From NCBI RefSeq assembly GCF_000005505.3, contig NC_016131.3, positions 36,171,001 through 36,235,000 of the forward strand: a DNA stretch of 64,000 nt, written 5' to 3'. Shown here piece by piece: positions 52,755 through 61,992 of this stretch. Position numbers and translations under genes: made by a program. Every line of letters starts with the position of its first letter. Positions within the stretch are counted from its first letter, which is position 1. This stretch comes from Brachypodium distachyon (Eukaryota; Streptophyta; Magnoliopsida; Poales; Poaceae). The notes under the pieces were generated by a model. That model did not search any database. It had not been told where the DNA came from and worked only from the letters and a program-made list of their open reading frames with translations.

Positions 52755-54698
52755 GAAAGCGCCCTCATCACTTTCCTCCGGGAGAATGCCAACGTGTTCG
52801 CTTGGGAGCCGTCGGATCTTCCTGGAGTCCCCAGGGAGGTGATTGAGCATCGACTCGCGGTGCGCCCGGACGCCCGCCCCATCAAGCAGATGATCCGCCG
52901 GCAGGCGCAGGAGCGGAAGGATTTCATCAAGCAAGAAGTGGACAAGATCAAGGCTGCCGGGGCTATCAGGGAAGTTCTGTATCCCACTTGGTTAGCTAAC
53001 CCTGTAGTAGTGCCTAAGGCGGGAAACAAGCTCCGCATGTGTGTAGATTTTACTGATCTAAACCGTGCGTGTCCCAAGGATCCCTTCCCTGTACCCCGTA
53101 TTGATCAAATAGTCGATTCCATTGCTGGTTGCAATTTGCTGAGCTTTTTGGATGCGTTTTCCGGCTACCATCAAATCAAGATGGCAGTCGAAGATGAGGA
53201 GAAAACAGCATTCACCACCCCGGTTGGCTGCTACTGTTACACATGCATGCCTTTTGGGTTGAAGAACGCGGGCTCAACATTCCAACGCGCGCTGCGCAAG
53301 TGTTTGGGACCCCAGCTAGGCCGAAACGTGGAGGCCTACATGGACGACATCGTCATCAAATCGAAGCGCGGGGACTCGCTGATTGATGACGTGCGGGAAA
53401 CGTTTGACAACCTCCATAGGATCAAACTCAAGCTGAACCCTGAGAAGTGCACCTTCGGCGTGGACTCGGGCCAGCTTCTGGGTTTCTTGGTTTCTCACAG
53501 GGGGATACAAGCCAACCCGCAGAAGATAGAAGCAACCGAGAAGATGGAGGCTCTCCGCAAGGTGAAGGATGTCCATCTCAACGGTTGCGTTGCTACGCGG
53601 GGCCGCTTCATCTCAAGGCTGGGCGAATGTGCCCTGCCTTTCTTCAAGGTAATGAAGAAGAAGGGTCCGATTGACTGGACCCCCGAGGCCGAAGCGGCGT
53701 TCCGGGAACTCAAACAATACCTGAGGTCGCCGCCCGTCCTCGTCGCCCCCAAGCCGGGCGAGCCGCTGCTGCTCTACCTAGCAGCGACTGACCAGGTGGT
53801 CAGCTCGGTGCTGGTGTCTGAGAGGGAGGAAGACGTTCCGCGGACCGAGGCTGTGGGGCAGGGGGCTGAACGGCCCCCAGCAACCGCCTCGGACCCGGGG
53901 ACCACCCCCGAGCCGGCAACTCCAGCACCGCGCAAGCGGCTATTGCAGCACCCTGTGTACTTCGTTAGTACGGTGTTGCGCGACGCCCGAACGAGGTTCC
54001 CGCAAGTACAGAAGCTCCTCTTGGGATTCTACTTGCGTCCCGCAAGCTGCGCCACTACTTCCAGGCGCACCGCGTCACGGTGGTGTCGGGGTTCTGCCTG
54101 GAGCGAGCCCTCACCAACCGTGAGGCTAACAAAAGGGTGGCCGAATTGAGGATGGAGCTGTCAGAGTTTGACCTCCACTTCGCCAACTCCAAGAGCATCA
54201 AGAGTGTGGCCCTGGCAGACTTCATTGCGGAATGGACGTCAACGAGCGTGCAAGAGGATGAGCCGGAGACCAGCCTGCCCGACAAGCTGGAGGAAGGCCA
54301 CTGGGTCCTCTACTTCGACGGCGTGTTCAGGCTCCAAGGAGCTGGCACCGGGGTCGTCATCGAGTCACCAACGGGGGACCAGCTAAGGTTCGTCGTCCAA
54401 CTCAATTTCCCGAACTCCACCAACAACACAGCGGAGTGCAAAGGCTTGCTCGCCGGGTTGTGGGCAGCAATCGCCCTAGACATCAAGCGGCTGGTCGTTC
54501 GCGGGGACTCCCAGCTCATGATCAACCAGGTGAACAAGGACTACGACTGCCCGTAGATGGCACCGTACGTGGAGGAAGTCCTCAAGCTAGAACGCAAGTT
54601 CAAGGGTTTGCGATTCGAGCACGTCAAGCGGAAGGACAACTTCACGGCTGACGAGCTGTCCAAGATGGCAGCAGAGCACCGGAAGCCCCCGCCGGGGG
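52755..54698 (+). pseudogene. Tat-D reverse transcriptase and dual RNase H
   Basis: Open from just after the TAG to about 54025: FAWEPSDLPG, MCVDFTDLNRAC, LLSFLDAFSGYHQIKM, AYMDDIVIK (catalytic), FLVSHRGIQANP, WTPEAEAAFRELKQYL, LLLYLAATDQVVSSVL. A G lost near 54025 shifts the frame inside the first RNase H. The second RNase H follows (HWVLYFDGVFRLQGAG, VVRGDSQLMINQV) with a TAG near 54554 in place of Gln. Confidence 0.86.
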
Positions 54699-56072
54699 GT
54701 GTTCTGCCAGAAGCAAGCGGCTCCTTTAGTCGCCCCCAATCCGGTTGCCAGGGATGCCCCTTACGCAACCGAAGGAAACCCCGCAACAGCAGGGGTCCAT
54801 GCCGCCGACATAGCGGCATGCGTTGGCAGGGAGACCCCTCCCTGGGCGATGGAAATCGCCCGCTACCTGAGGGAGAGGGCCCTCCCGAAAGACGACGTTG
54901 CCGCAGAGCGAGTGGCGCAGCAACCCAAAATGTACACTGTGGTGGATGGAAATCTCTACCGCAGGCGCGCGAATGGGGTCAAGCTCATCTGCGTGCCGCA
55001 AGACGAAGGGCGCGCGCTGTTGGAGGAGATACATAGAAGCACATGTTCACACCATGTGGCCTCCCGGGCGTTGGCCGGCAAGGCGTTTCGGCACGGTTTT
55101 TACTGGCCCACGACCCTGGCCGACGCGGAGCAGCTGATGAAGACGTGTAGAGCGTGCCAGTTCCACTCGAAGAAATGCAACCAGCCGGCGCAGGTCTTGC
55201 ATGTCATGCCGGCCTCGTGGCTGTTCGCAGTCTGGGGGCTGGACATCGCCGGCAAGTTGCCGAGGGCGGTCGGCGGCTATGAGTATTTGTTCATGGCCAT
55301 CGACAAGTTCTCCAAGTGGGTGGAAGTGGAACCAGTGCGGAAGGTGACCGCCCAGGCGGCCATCAAGTTTTTCAAGAACATTGTGTGCCGGTTTGATGTG
55401 CCTAACGGCATCACCACTGACAATGGCACGCAATTCATGAGCACGGTGTTCCAAGCCTACTGCGAGGGCATGGGCACCAAGTTACACTTTGCGTCCGTTG
55501 CACCCCCGAGGAGTAACGGGCAGGCGGAGCGAGCTAACGCAGAAGTGCTGCGGGGGCTCAAAACGAGAACCTTTGACAAGCTCAAAGGCCACGGGAGACA
55601 TTGGGTTGAAGAACTCCAGCCTGTGCTGTGGTCAATCAGGACCACACCCAGTCGGGCAACGGGCGAAACCCCTTTCGCCCTTGTCTACGGGGCAGAAGCG
55701 GTGCTGCCCCTCGAGCTCAAGCACGGATCTCCCCGAGTGCGCGCGTACGGCAACTCCCGCCAACACGAGCAAAGGGTCGACGACCTGAACTTCATCGAAG
55801 AGCTTCGATGCCGGGCTGCTGTGCGGGCCGCGCGCTACCAGCAGGGACTCCGTCGTTATCACGACAGGCGAGTCCGTCCCCGGGGGCTTGAGAACGGAGA
55901 CCTGCGCCGGATACAAGGAATGAAGGCCGGGAACAAGTTGACTCCGAAATGGGAGGGCCCCTTCCGGGTAGCGCAGGTGACCAGACCGGGAGCTGTCCGG
56001 CTGGAAACCGAAGAAGGCTTGCCGGTGCAAAATAGTTGGAATATTGAGCACCTGCGCAAGTTCTACACGTGA
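54699..56072 (+). CDS. Tat-D integrase, open frame
   Basis: 457-codon open frame (entered through a one-base insertion in a G run near 54696-54701, so it is not connected to RT). HHVASRALAGKAF...CRACQ zinc domain, WGLDIAGKL, TDNGTQF, NGQAERANAEV (catalytic Asp, Asp, Glu all present), ETPFALVYGAEAV, ending NIEHLRKFYT. GDLVLRRIQ of other copies is GDLRRIQ (6-base loss). It integrates the cDNA of the element in intact relatives. Activity here is doubtful because the polyprotein is broken. Confidence 0.82.
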   Translation: MFCQKQAAPLVAPNPVARDAPYATEGNPATAGVHAADIAACVGRETPPWAMEIARYLRERALPKDDVAAERVAQQPKMYTVVDGNLYRRRANGVKLICVPQDEGRALLEEIHRSTCSHHVASRALAGKAFRHGFYWPTTLADAEQLMKTCRACQFHSKKCNQPAQVLHVMPASWLFAVWGLDIAGKLPRAVGGYEYLFMAIDKFSKWVEVEPVRKVTAQAAIKFFKNIVCRFDVPNGITTDNGTQFMSTVFQAYCEGMGTKLHFASVAPPRSNGQAERANAEVLRGLKTRTFDKLKGHGRHWVEELQPVLWSIRTTPSRATGETPFALVYGAEAVLPLELKHGSPRVRAYGNSRQHEQRVDDLNFIEELRCRAAVRAARYQQGLRRYHDRRVRPRGLENGDLRRIQGMKAGNKLTPKWEGPFRVAQVTRPGAVRLETEEGLPVQNSWNIEHLRKFYT

Positions 56073-56168
56073 AGCGGTGGAGCCCGACCCTCAGGTGATG
56101 CCGCCGATGCATACCTCTCGAACTAGTGTAGCCGGGCAGGCCCCGTGTGTAAACCACTGGTTATTGTG

Positions 56169-56174
56169 AATAAA
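56169..56174 (+). terminator. Conserved AATAAA after Tat-D integrase
   Basis: Same gtgAATAAAgataagtgttt context and 97-base spacing from the integrase stop as in Tat-C. Confidence 0.6.
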
Positions 56175-56818
56175 GATAAGTGTTTCTTTCATGAATTTCA
56201 AGATTGCCTCGTTTATTTGCGTGTTCCTCCTTCTTCTGTCTCCTGCTTTGGGTGCACGGAAGTGTCTTTCCATACTTGGTTGTGAGCAGGGGGCTGCTGG
56301 AGCCTCGAAAACGTAAACCTGTTGCCTGATCTCTCCGGCATAGGGCATGCAGTTGCCGGGTTTCCCGCAACGTGCATCACGGGACATGCAGTTGCCGGGC
56401 TTCCCGCCACGTGCATCGCAGGACTTGCAGTTGCCCGGCTTCCCGCAACGTGCACCATGCCGCCGCTGCGTCTGGGAAATGAATTGCTCACATCCAAGTT
56501 TGGCATCGACCCTTCCGTGCCCGGGGGACGGGAGGCAGGAGATTGTGGCTATCCATACTGCTCTGTATTTTCGTGAATTTCGAAAAAAAGTTGCAGCACC
56601 TCGGGTCTGGTAAGAATCTAATCTGCAGGGAAAAGTGGAATCTTGCGCACTGTAATACCCGTGGGCCACCCACGGGTCGCGGCAGGTAGCAGCGCCTTGT
56701 GGTGCGGAGTGACCGCACCACGAGGGATTCGCCACACTCCGAGGCTCTTGACCCAGGAGGGGTGCCACGAGTGCGGCGCTGATCCGTCACGCGCGGTGGC
56801 AAGCCCTTCCCCCGCGCC

Positions 56819-56825
56819 TATAAAA
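56819..56825 (+). promoter_or_regulatory. Internal TATA box of Tat-D 3' domain
   Basis: TATAAAA in cgcctataaaaaccgc, followed by ccatggaacggct as in Tat-C, about 70 bases before the first hairpin. A perfect cccgtggg...cccacggg inverted repeat sits upstream at about 56658-56676, with a counterpart in Tat-C near 43428-43446. Confidence 0.6.
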
Positions 56826-56896
56826 ACCGCACCCCAGCCATGGAACGGCTTACAGCGAAGCCAAGGAAGAGGCTGTTAAGGCGGGCGGTGCCGCGA

Positions 56897-57279
56897 GGCG
56901 TGATGGTGGTGCATACCATCAGCGCCCAGCACCGACGGGTGCACTGCCATCGTGCCCTTGCAGCATCGCCCCACCGAGCCCACTCCGAGGGACCTCGCAG
57001 AGACACGGTGGAAGTGCATGCCATCACCGCTCCGCGCCGATGGCTGCTGCCGTGCCCTTGCCACGTCTCCTCTAGCGAGTGGCTCCGAGGCGAGGGCTGC
57101 CGCGGAGGCACTGTGGTGGTGCATTCCATCGGTGCCCGGTGCCGACGGGTGCACTACTGCAGTGCCCCCGCCACACTCGTCCAGAAAGTATCTCCGCAAG
57201 GAGCGAGGGCTACTGCGGAGACACTATGGCGGTGCATGCCATCCGCACTCAGCGCCGATGGGTGCACTGCCATAGTGAC
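56897..57279 (+). repeat. Hairpin array, Tat-D (four units)
   Basis: Units at 56897-56956, 57002-57056 (right arm shortened), 57107-57166 and 57220-57279. Arms are 17 bases, for example gacactatggcggtgca with tgcactgccatagtgac. The same spacing, loop core and stem logic as Tat-C, with different stem bases and several G-T wobbles. Confidence 0.78.
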
Positions 57280-57328
57280 CCTGCCGCACCCCTCCAGAGA
57301 GCGCCTCCACGTGCGAGGGTCGCCGCGA

Positions 57329-57611
57329 GGACGCTGTGATGGCGCCGGTGCCGGCGTTCGCGGGTCGCTCCAGCCCACCGCAGCGTCCCGGCTGCGGCCC
57401 TCGGGCAATTTTACTCCCAGGCAGCGAGGGCTGCTACGGGGACGTCGTGGCATCCTTGCTGCCCACGTTCGGCGGTGGTGGCGAGGAAGCCACGACGTCC
57501 CTGCTGCGGCCCTCAGGCAGATTTTCTCCAAGCAGCGAGTGCTGCTGTGGGGACGTCGTGACGTCCTCGTCGCCCGTGTTCAGCGGTGGTGCCGAGGAAG
57601 TCACCACGTCC
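57329..57611 (+). repeat. Second-class hairpins, Tat-D
   Basis: 57329-57388 (ggacgctgtgatgg with ccaccgcagcgtcc), 57440-57500 (ggacgtcgtggcatcc with ggaagccacgacgtcc) and 57551-57611 (ggacgtcgtgacgtcc with ggaagtcaccacgtcc). The last two differ by a paired G-C to A-T change in the stem. Confidence 0.68.
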
Positions 57612-58299
57612 CTGCCACATCCCTCGGAACAGGCTCTTCCGAGGGCAAGGGTTTCCGCAGCGGTGCGGCGGTAGCACCGTCATCGGCGCTTGACGCCGGC
57701 GACGATCCTGCCACGGCGTCCCCGCCGCATCCCTCTATCAGGCATTTGCAAGGGCAGCGAACCAGGAGTGCACCTTCGGTGAATGCTTCAAGCGTAAGAC
57801 TGAACGAAAAGCTAAGTGCTGGCACCGAAATGACAAATCCTCCAAGAACTGAACGTAATTGAACGCTGCTTCGCCAAGTGTGGCCCCGGAACCTGCACGT
57901 GGCTAGAGTGTTAGGAGGACACTTGCGGGGGGAGTGCGCTCCCCATGTGGCTCCCTGGTCCGTCCCGGGAGGGTATGGCTTAGAGTAGTTACCCCTCAAG
58001 CGGAGTGGCTCGCCGCTACCGCTTGACCCCGCGTCGACACTGCAGGTTCGTCCCGGGTCCCTGGTCCGGTCAAGGGTGAGGCGCGCGAGTCCCCGGCAAC
58101 ACAAGGCACAACATGCAAAGGTTAAGGGAGCCGTCCCGCGAGGCAACCCTTGGAAACAAGGAACAAGAATTAAGCAAATTAAAGAGCTTGATTAACTAAG
58201 TATTGAATGATTACATAAGCTAATGGGAATGTATTTGTTCAAACGACGCCAAGCGCCACACTTGCAAGGCAAAAGCAAAGGAAGATAGATAGTAAAGCA
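57612..58299. other. Tat-D 3' flank of the antisense gene
   Basis: Non-coding. 57870-58150 matches Tat-C 45890-46200 and contains a perfect tcaagcgg...ccgcttga inverted repeat near 57995-58026. Confidence 0.6.
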
Positions 58300-59650
58300 G
58301 TGGGGACTGGCAGGAGGCCACGGCAACTAGTTGCCAGAGTCTTCCGCCGGGGGCTCCGGGGATGGCTCGGGGTCCGGCTTCCGCTGCATCCGCTCGACCA
58401 CCTCGTCGACGCATCCGTGCACCGCTTGGGTGTGGGTGTGCTCATCCTCGCTGTCCGACCAGGCGTCCAGCAAGGACTCGAAGGGGAACTCCGGGTCCCG
58501 GAGGTGTATCCTCGGGAGGGTCGTCCCGGCTACCTCCCGGGCACAATTGGCAACCTCGTTGGCGCCATACTGGGCGATCCAGACGTCGAGCGCCCCAAGC
58601 TTCCCCACCAAGTCGGAGAAGAAGGGGATCAGCGTTGAGACGTCCATGCCGTCCACCCCGCGGCCTGCAGCTCGAACCGGAGTAGCAAGTCGCGCAGCGC
58701 CTGGGCGATCTTGAGCCGCTCCTCGGTCTCTATCTGCCGCTACCCGATCAGCGTGCCGTGGTGGAGCCGGGCATCATGCACGGCCTTCTTGGCCTTGCGG
58801 AGGTTGCTCTCCAGCGCTGCAAGCTCCGCGGTCTTGACCACGATGTCGTTGCCGGCCTTGCGAGCACCTCCCGAATGGTGGCCAGCTCGGTCTCAAGCTT
58901 GGCTGCCCTGTCCTTGGCAGAGCCGAGCTGGATCTCATGCCGAGCCGCTGCTTCCACTGCACTCTCGGTGGCCTGAACCTGCCCCTCCAGCTTGACGCGC
59001 AGGCCCTGGATCTCGCCGCGGTAGTTGGCGATCAGGTCGCTCTTCTCGTCAAGCCGGGCCTGGGCTGCCGCGAGCACCCCGGCATGCTCCTTCTTGGTTT
59101 CCTTGAGGATCGCCACCAGCGAGTCCAGCGCCCCCTGAAGCTCGGTGCGCTGAGCCTCCAGTCGCCGGTAGAGCTTAGCCTCCGGGACGACCGGTCCCTC
59201 GGCGTCCTCCAGAGCTTGCCAGGCAAGGCGCGCCTCCTCTCTGGCGAGGCGCGTCTCCTCGCGCAGCCGGGAGAGCTCTTCCCGCTCCTTCTCCACGGTT
59301 TCCCGCACCTCGCCGAGTTGGCTCTTGGTGATGGCGTTGTGCTCCCTCACCTCGTTGAAAGAGGTGACGAAGGCTAGTTGCTTGTCCTTGACGGCGTCCA
59401 GGAACCGGTGTCCTCGCTCGAAGACACTTGGATCCCATGTGATGGGATTCCAAGCCACCCCGGCAAGGGTGCTGAGGTTGGCGTCGAGGGAGGCAGCCGA
59501 TGACGACGAAGCCCCCGCTGCCACCGTGGAGCCGAGCGGGGGGTCGTCTGCATGTGCCGAGGCGTCCTGTCTCCCTTCCCCGGCAACCTCCCCTTCGCCC
59601 GTGCTCAGGCCGGTAGAAGGCGAGCGTGGCCCTCATCGCCCGTGCATGTC
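58300..59650 (-). pseudogene. Tat-D antisense gene, deleted copy
   Basis: Minus strand C-terminal half: LAGVAWNPITWDPSVFERGH, coiled coil (about 59330-58750), then TLIPFFSDLVGKLGALDVWI and the tail to 58327, with a frameshift near 58860 and another near 58656. At the 5' side only MRATLAFYRP of the N-terminal domain remains (about 59605-59640), fused directly to the linker. The whole middle of the transposon-family domain is therefore deleted. Confidence 0.75.
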
Positions 59651-59817
59651 TCGTGCCGGAGCGATCCGGCAACGGGTTTATGTTTTCGAGGCTCCGGCAG
59701 GCCCCTGCTCACAACCAAGTATGGAAAGACACTTCTGTGCACCTGAAGCACGAGACGGAAGGAGGAGGAACATGCAAATAAACAAGACAATTAAACATTC
59801 AGGGAATGGCACTTATC

Positions 59818-59823
59818 TTTATT
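59818..59823 (-). terminator. Conserved AATAAA after Tat-E integrase
   Basis: Minus strand gtgAATAAAgataagtg, about 96 bases past the integrase stop (59919-59921). Confidence 0.55.
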
Positions 59824-59918
59824 CACAGTAACTAGTGGTTTACACACGGAGCTGCCCGGCTACACTAGTTCGAGAGGTATGCATCGGCCACATCACCTGA
59901 GGGTCGGGCTCTGCTGCT

Positions 59919-61305
59919 TCACGGGTAGAACTTGCGCAGGTGCTCAATATTCCAGCTATTTTGCACCGGAAGCCTTCTTCGGTTTCCAGCCGGACAGCCC
60001 CCGGCCTGGTCACCTGCACTACCCGGAAGGGGCCCTCCCATTTCGAAGACAACTTGTTCCCAGCCTTCGTTCCTTGTATTCGGCGCAGGACAAGGTCTCC
60101 GTTCTCGAGCCCTAGGGAACGGACTCGCCTGTCATGATAACGACGGAGTCCCTGCTGATAGCACGCGGCTCGCACAGTAGCCCGGCATCGAAGCTCTTCG
60201 ATGAAGTTCAGATCGTCAACCCTTTGCTCGTGTTGGCTGGAGTTGCCGTACGCGCATACTCGGGGAGATCCGTGCTTGAGCTCGAGGGGCAGCACCGCTT
60301 CTGCCCCGTAGACAAGGGCGAAAGGGGTTTCCCCCGTTGCCCGGCTAGGTGTGGTCCTCATTGACCACAGCACGGGCTGGAGTTCTTCGACCCAGTGTTT
60401 CCCGTGGCCTTTGAGCTTGTCAAAGGTTCTTGTCTTGAGCCCTCGCAGAACTTCCGTGTTTGCTCGCTCCGCCTGTCCGTTACTCCTTGGGTGAGCAACG
60501 GACGCGAAGTGTATCCATGTGCCCATGCCTTCGCAGTAGGCCTGGAACACCGCGCTCGTGAATTGCGTGCCGTTGTCGGTGATGATGCCGTTAGGCACAC
60601 CAAACCGGCACAAAATGTTCTTGAAGAACTTGATGGCCGCCTGGGCGGTCACCTTTCGCGCCGGTTCCACTCCACCCACTTGGAAAACTTGTTGATGGCC
60701 ACGAGCAAGTACTCGTAGCCGCCAGACCGCTCGCGGCAGCTTGTCGACGATGTCCAGCCCCCAAACCGCGAATTGCCACGAGGACGGGATGACCTGCAGG
60801 GCCTGCGCCGGCTGGTTGCTCTACTTCACGCGGAACTGGCACGCCTCACACGTCTTCACCAGCTGCTCCGCATCGGCCAGGGCCGTGGGCCAGCAGAAAC
60901 CGTGCCGAAACGCCTTGCCGGCTAGCGCCCGGGAGGCCACATGGTGGGAGCATGTGCCTCGATGTATCTCCTCCAACAGTGCGCGCCCTTCATCTTTGGG
61001 CACGCAGAGGAGCTTGACTCCATTTGCATGCCTGTGATAGAGGTTCCCGTCCACCACGGCGTACATCTTGTCTTGCCGAGCCACTCGCTCCGTGGCAACG
61101 TCGTCTTCCGGGAGAGCCTCCCCCTTCAGGTAACGGGCGACTTCTACCGCCCAGGGAGGGGTCTCCCTGCCAACGCATGCCGCTACGTCAGCGGCATGGA
61201 CCCCTGCTATTGCGGGGTTTCCTTCGGTTGCCGGAGGGGCTTCCCCGGCAACCGGCTCGGTGGTGACTGAGGGCGTAGCTTGCCTGTGCCAGAACACCCC
61301 CGCCG
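59919..61305 (-). pseudogene. Tat-E integrase
   Basis: Minus strand: HHVASRALAGKAFRHGF and CEACQ (zinc domain), the GGYEYLLVAI-like block, VPNGIITDNGTQF, NGQAERANTEV (catalytic Glu), ETPFALVYGAEAV. Frameshifts near 60668 (one base lost in ggttccac-tccaccc), 60825 and close to the C-terminus (about 59975) disrupt it. Confidence 0.83.
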
Positions 61306-61992
61306 GAGGCTTCCGGCGTTCTACTGCCATCTTGGACAGCTCGTCAGCCGTGAAGTTGTCCTTCCGCTTGACGTGCTCGAATCACAAACCCTTGAACTTG
61401 CGTTCTAGCTTGCGGACTTCCTCCACGTACGATGCCATCTGCGGGCAGTCGTAGTCCTTGTTAACCTGGTTGATCACGAGCTGAGAGTCCCCGCGAACGA
61501 CCAGGCGCTTGATGTCTGGGGCGATAGCTGCCCGCAACCCGGCGAGAAAACCCTCATACTCTGCCGTGTAGTTGGTGGAGTTCGGGAAATCGAGTTGGAC
61601 AACGAACCTCAACTGATCCCCCGTCGGTGACTCAATGACGACCCCGGCGCCGGCTCCCTGGAGGCTAAACGCACCGTCGAAGTAGAGGACCCAATGGCCT
61701 TCGTCCAGCTTGCCTGGCAGGCTTGTCTCTGGCGCCTCCTCTTCTACACCCGTGGACGTCCACTCCGCGATGAAGTCCGCCAGGGCCGCACTCTTGATGC
61801 TCTTGGAGTTGGTGAAGTGCAGATCGAACTTTGACAGCTCCATCCTCCATTCGGCCACCCTCCCGGTGGCTTCACGATTAGTGAGGGCTCCCTCAAGGCA
61901 GAACCCCGACACTACCGTGACGTGGTGTGCCTGGAAGTAGTGACGCAGTTTGCGGGAGGCGAGCAGAATCCCCAGGAGGAGCTTCTGTACCT
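61306..61992 (-). pseudogene. Tat-E RNase H remnant
   Basis: Minus strand second RNase H (HWVLYFDGAFSLQGAG, TAEYEGFLAGLRAA, VVRGDSQLVINQV) and the tail of the first (SGFCLEGALTNREATGRVAEW). At about 61992 the sequence jumps directly into the end of gag (LLPDAEPQQPLRWS), so protease, RT and most of the first RNase H are deleted. Confidence 0.83.

Larger units (their letters stand above)
49619..59650 (+). mobile_element. Tat-D: Tat-type element, plus strand, lacking its 3' LTR
   Basis: 5' LTR (shared), PBS, gag, protease, RT, dual RNase H, integrase, AATAAA, TATA plus hairpin array, and the antisense gene (58300-59650), which is cut at about 59650 and joined to minus-strand Tat-E. No 3' LTR is present. 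Confidence 0.87.

Noticed and set aside
56840..57862. 340-codon plus-strand ORF beginning MERLTAKPRK
   Set aside because: It covers the hairpin array. Its ATG would lie upstream of the likely transcription start, homologous ORFs in Tat-C are short and frame-shifted, and conservation follows stem pairing, not codons.
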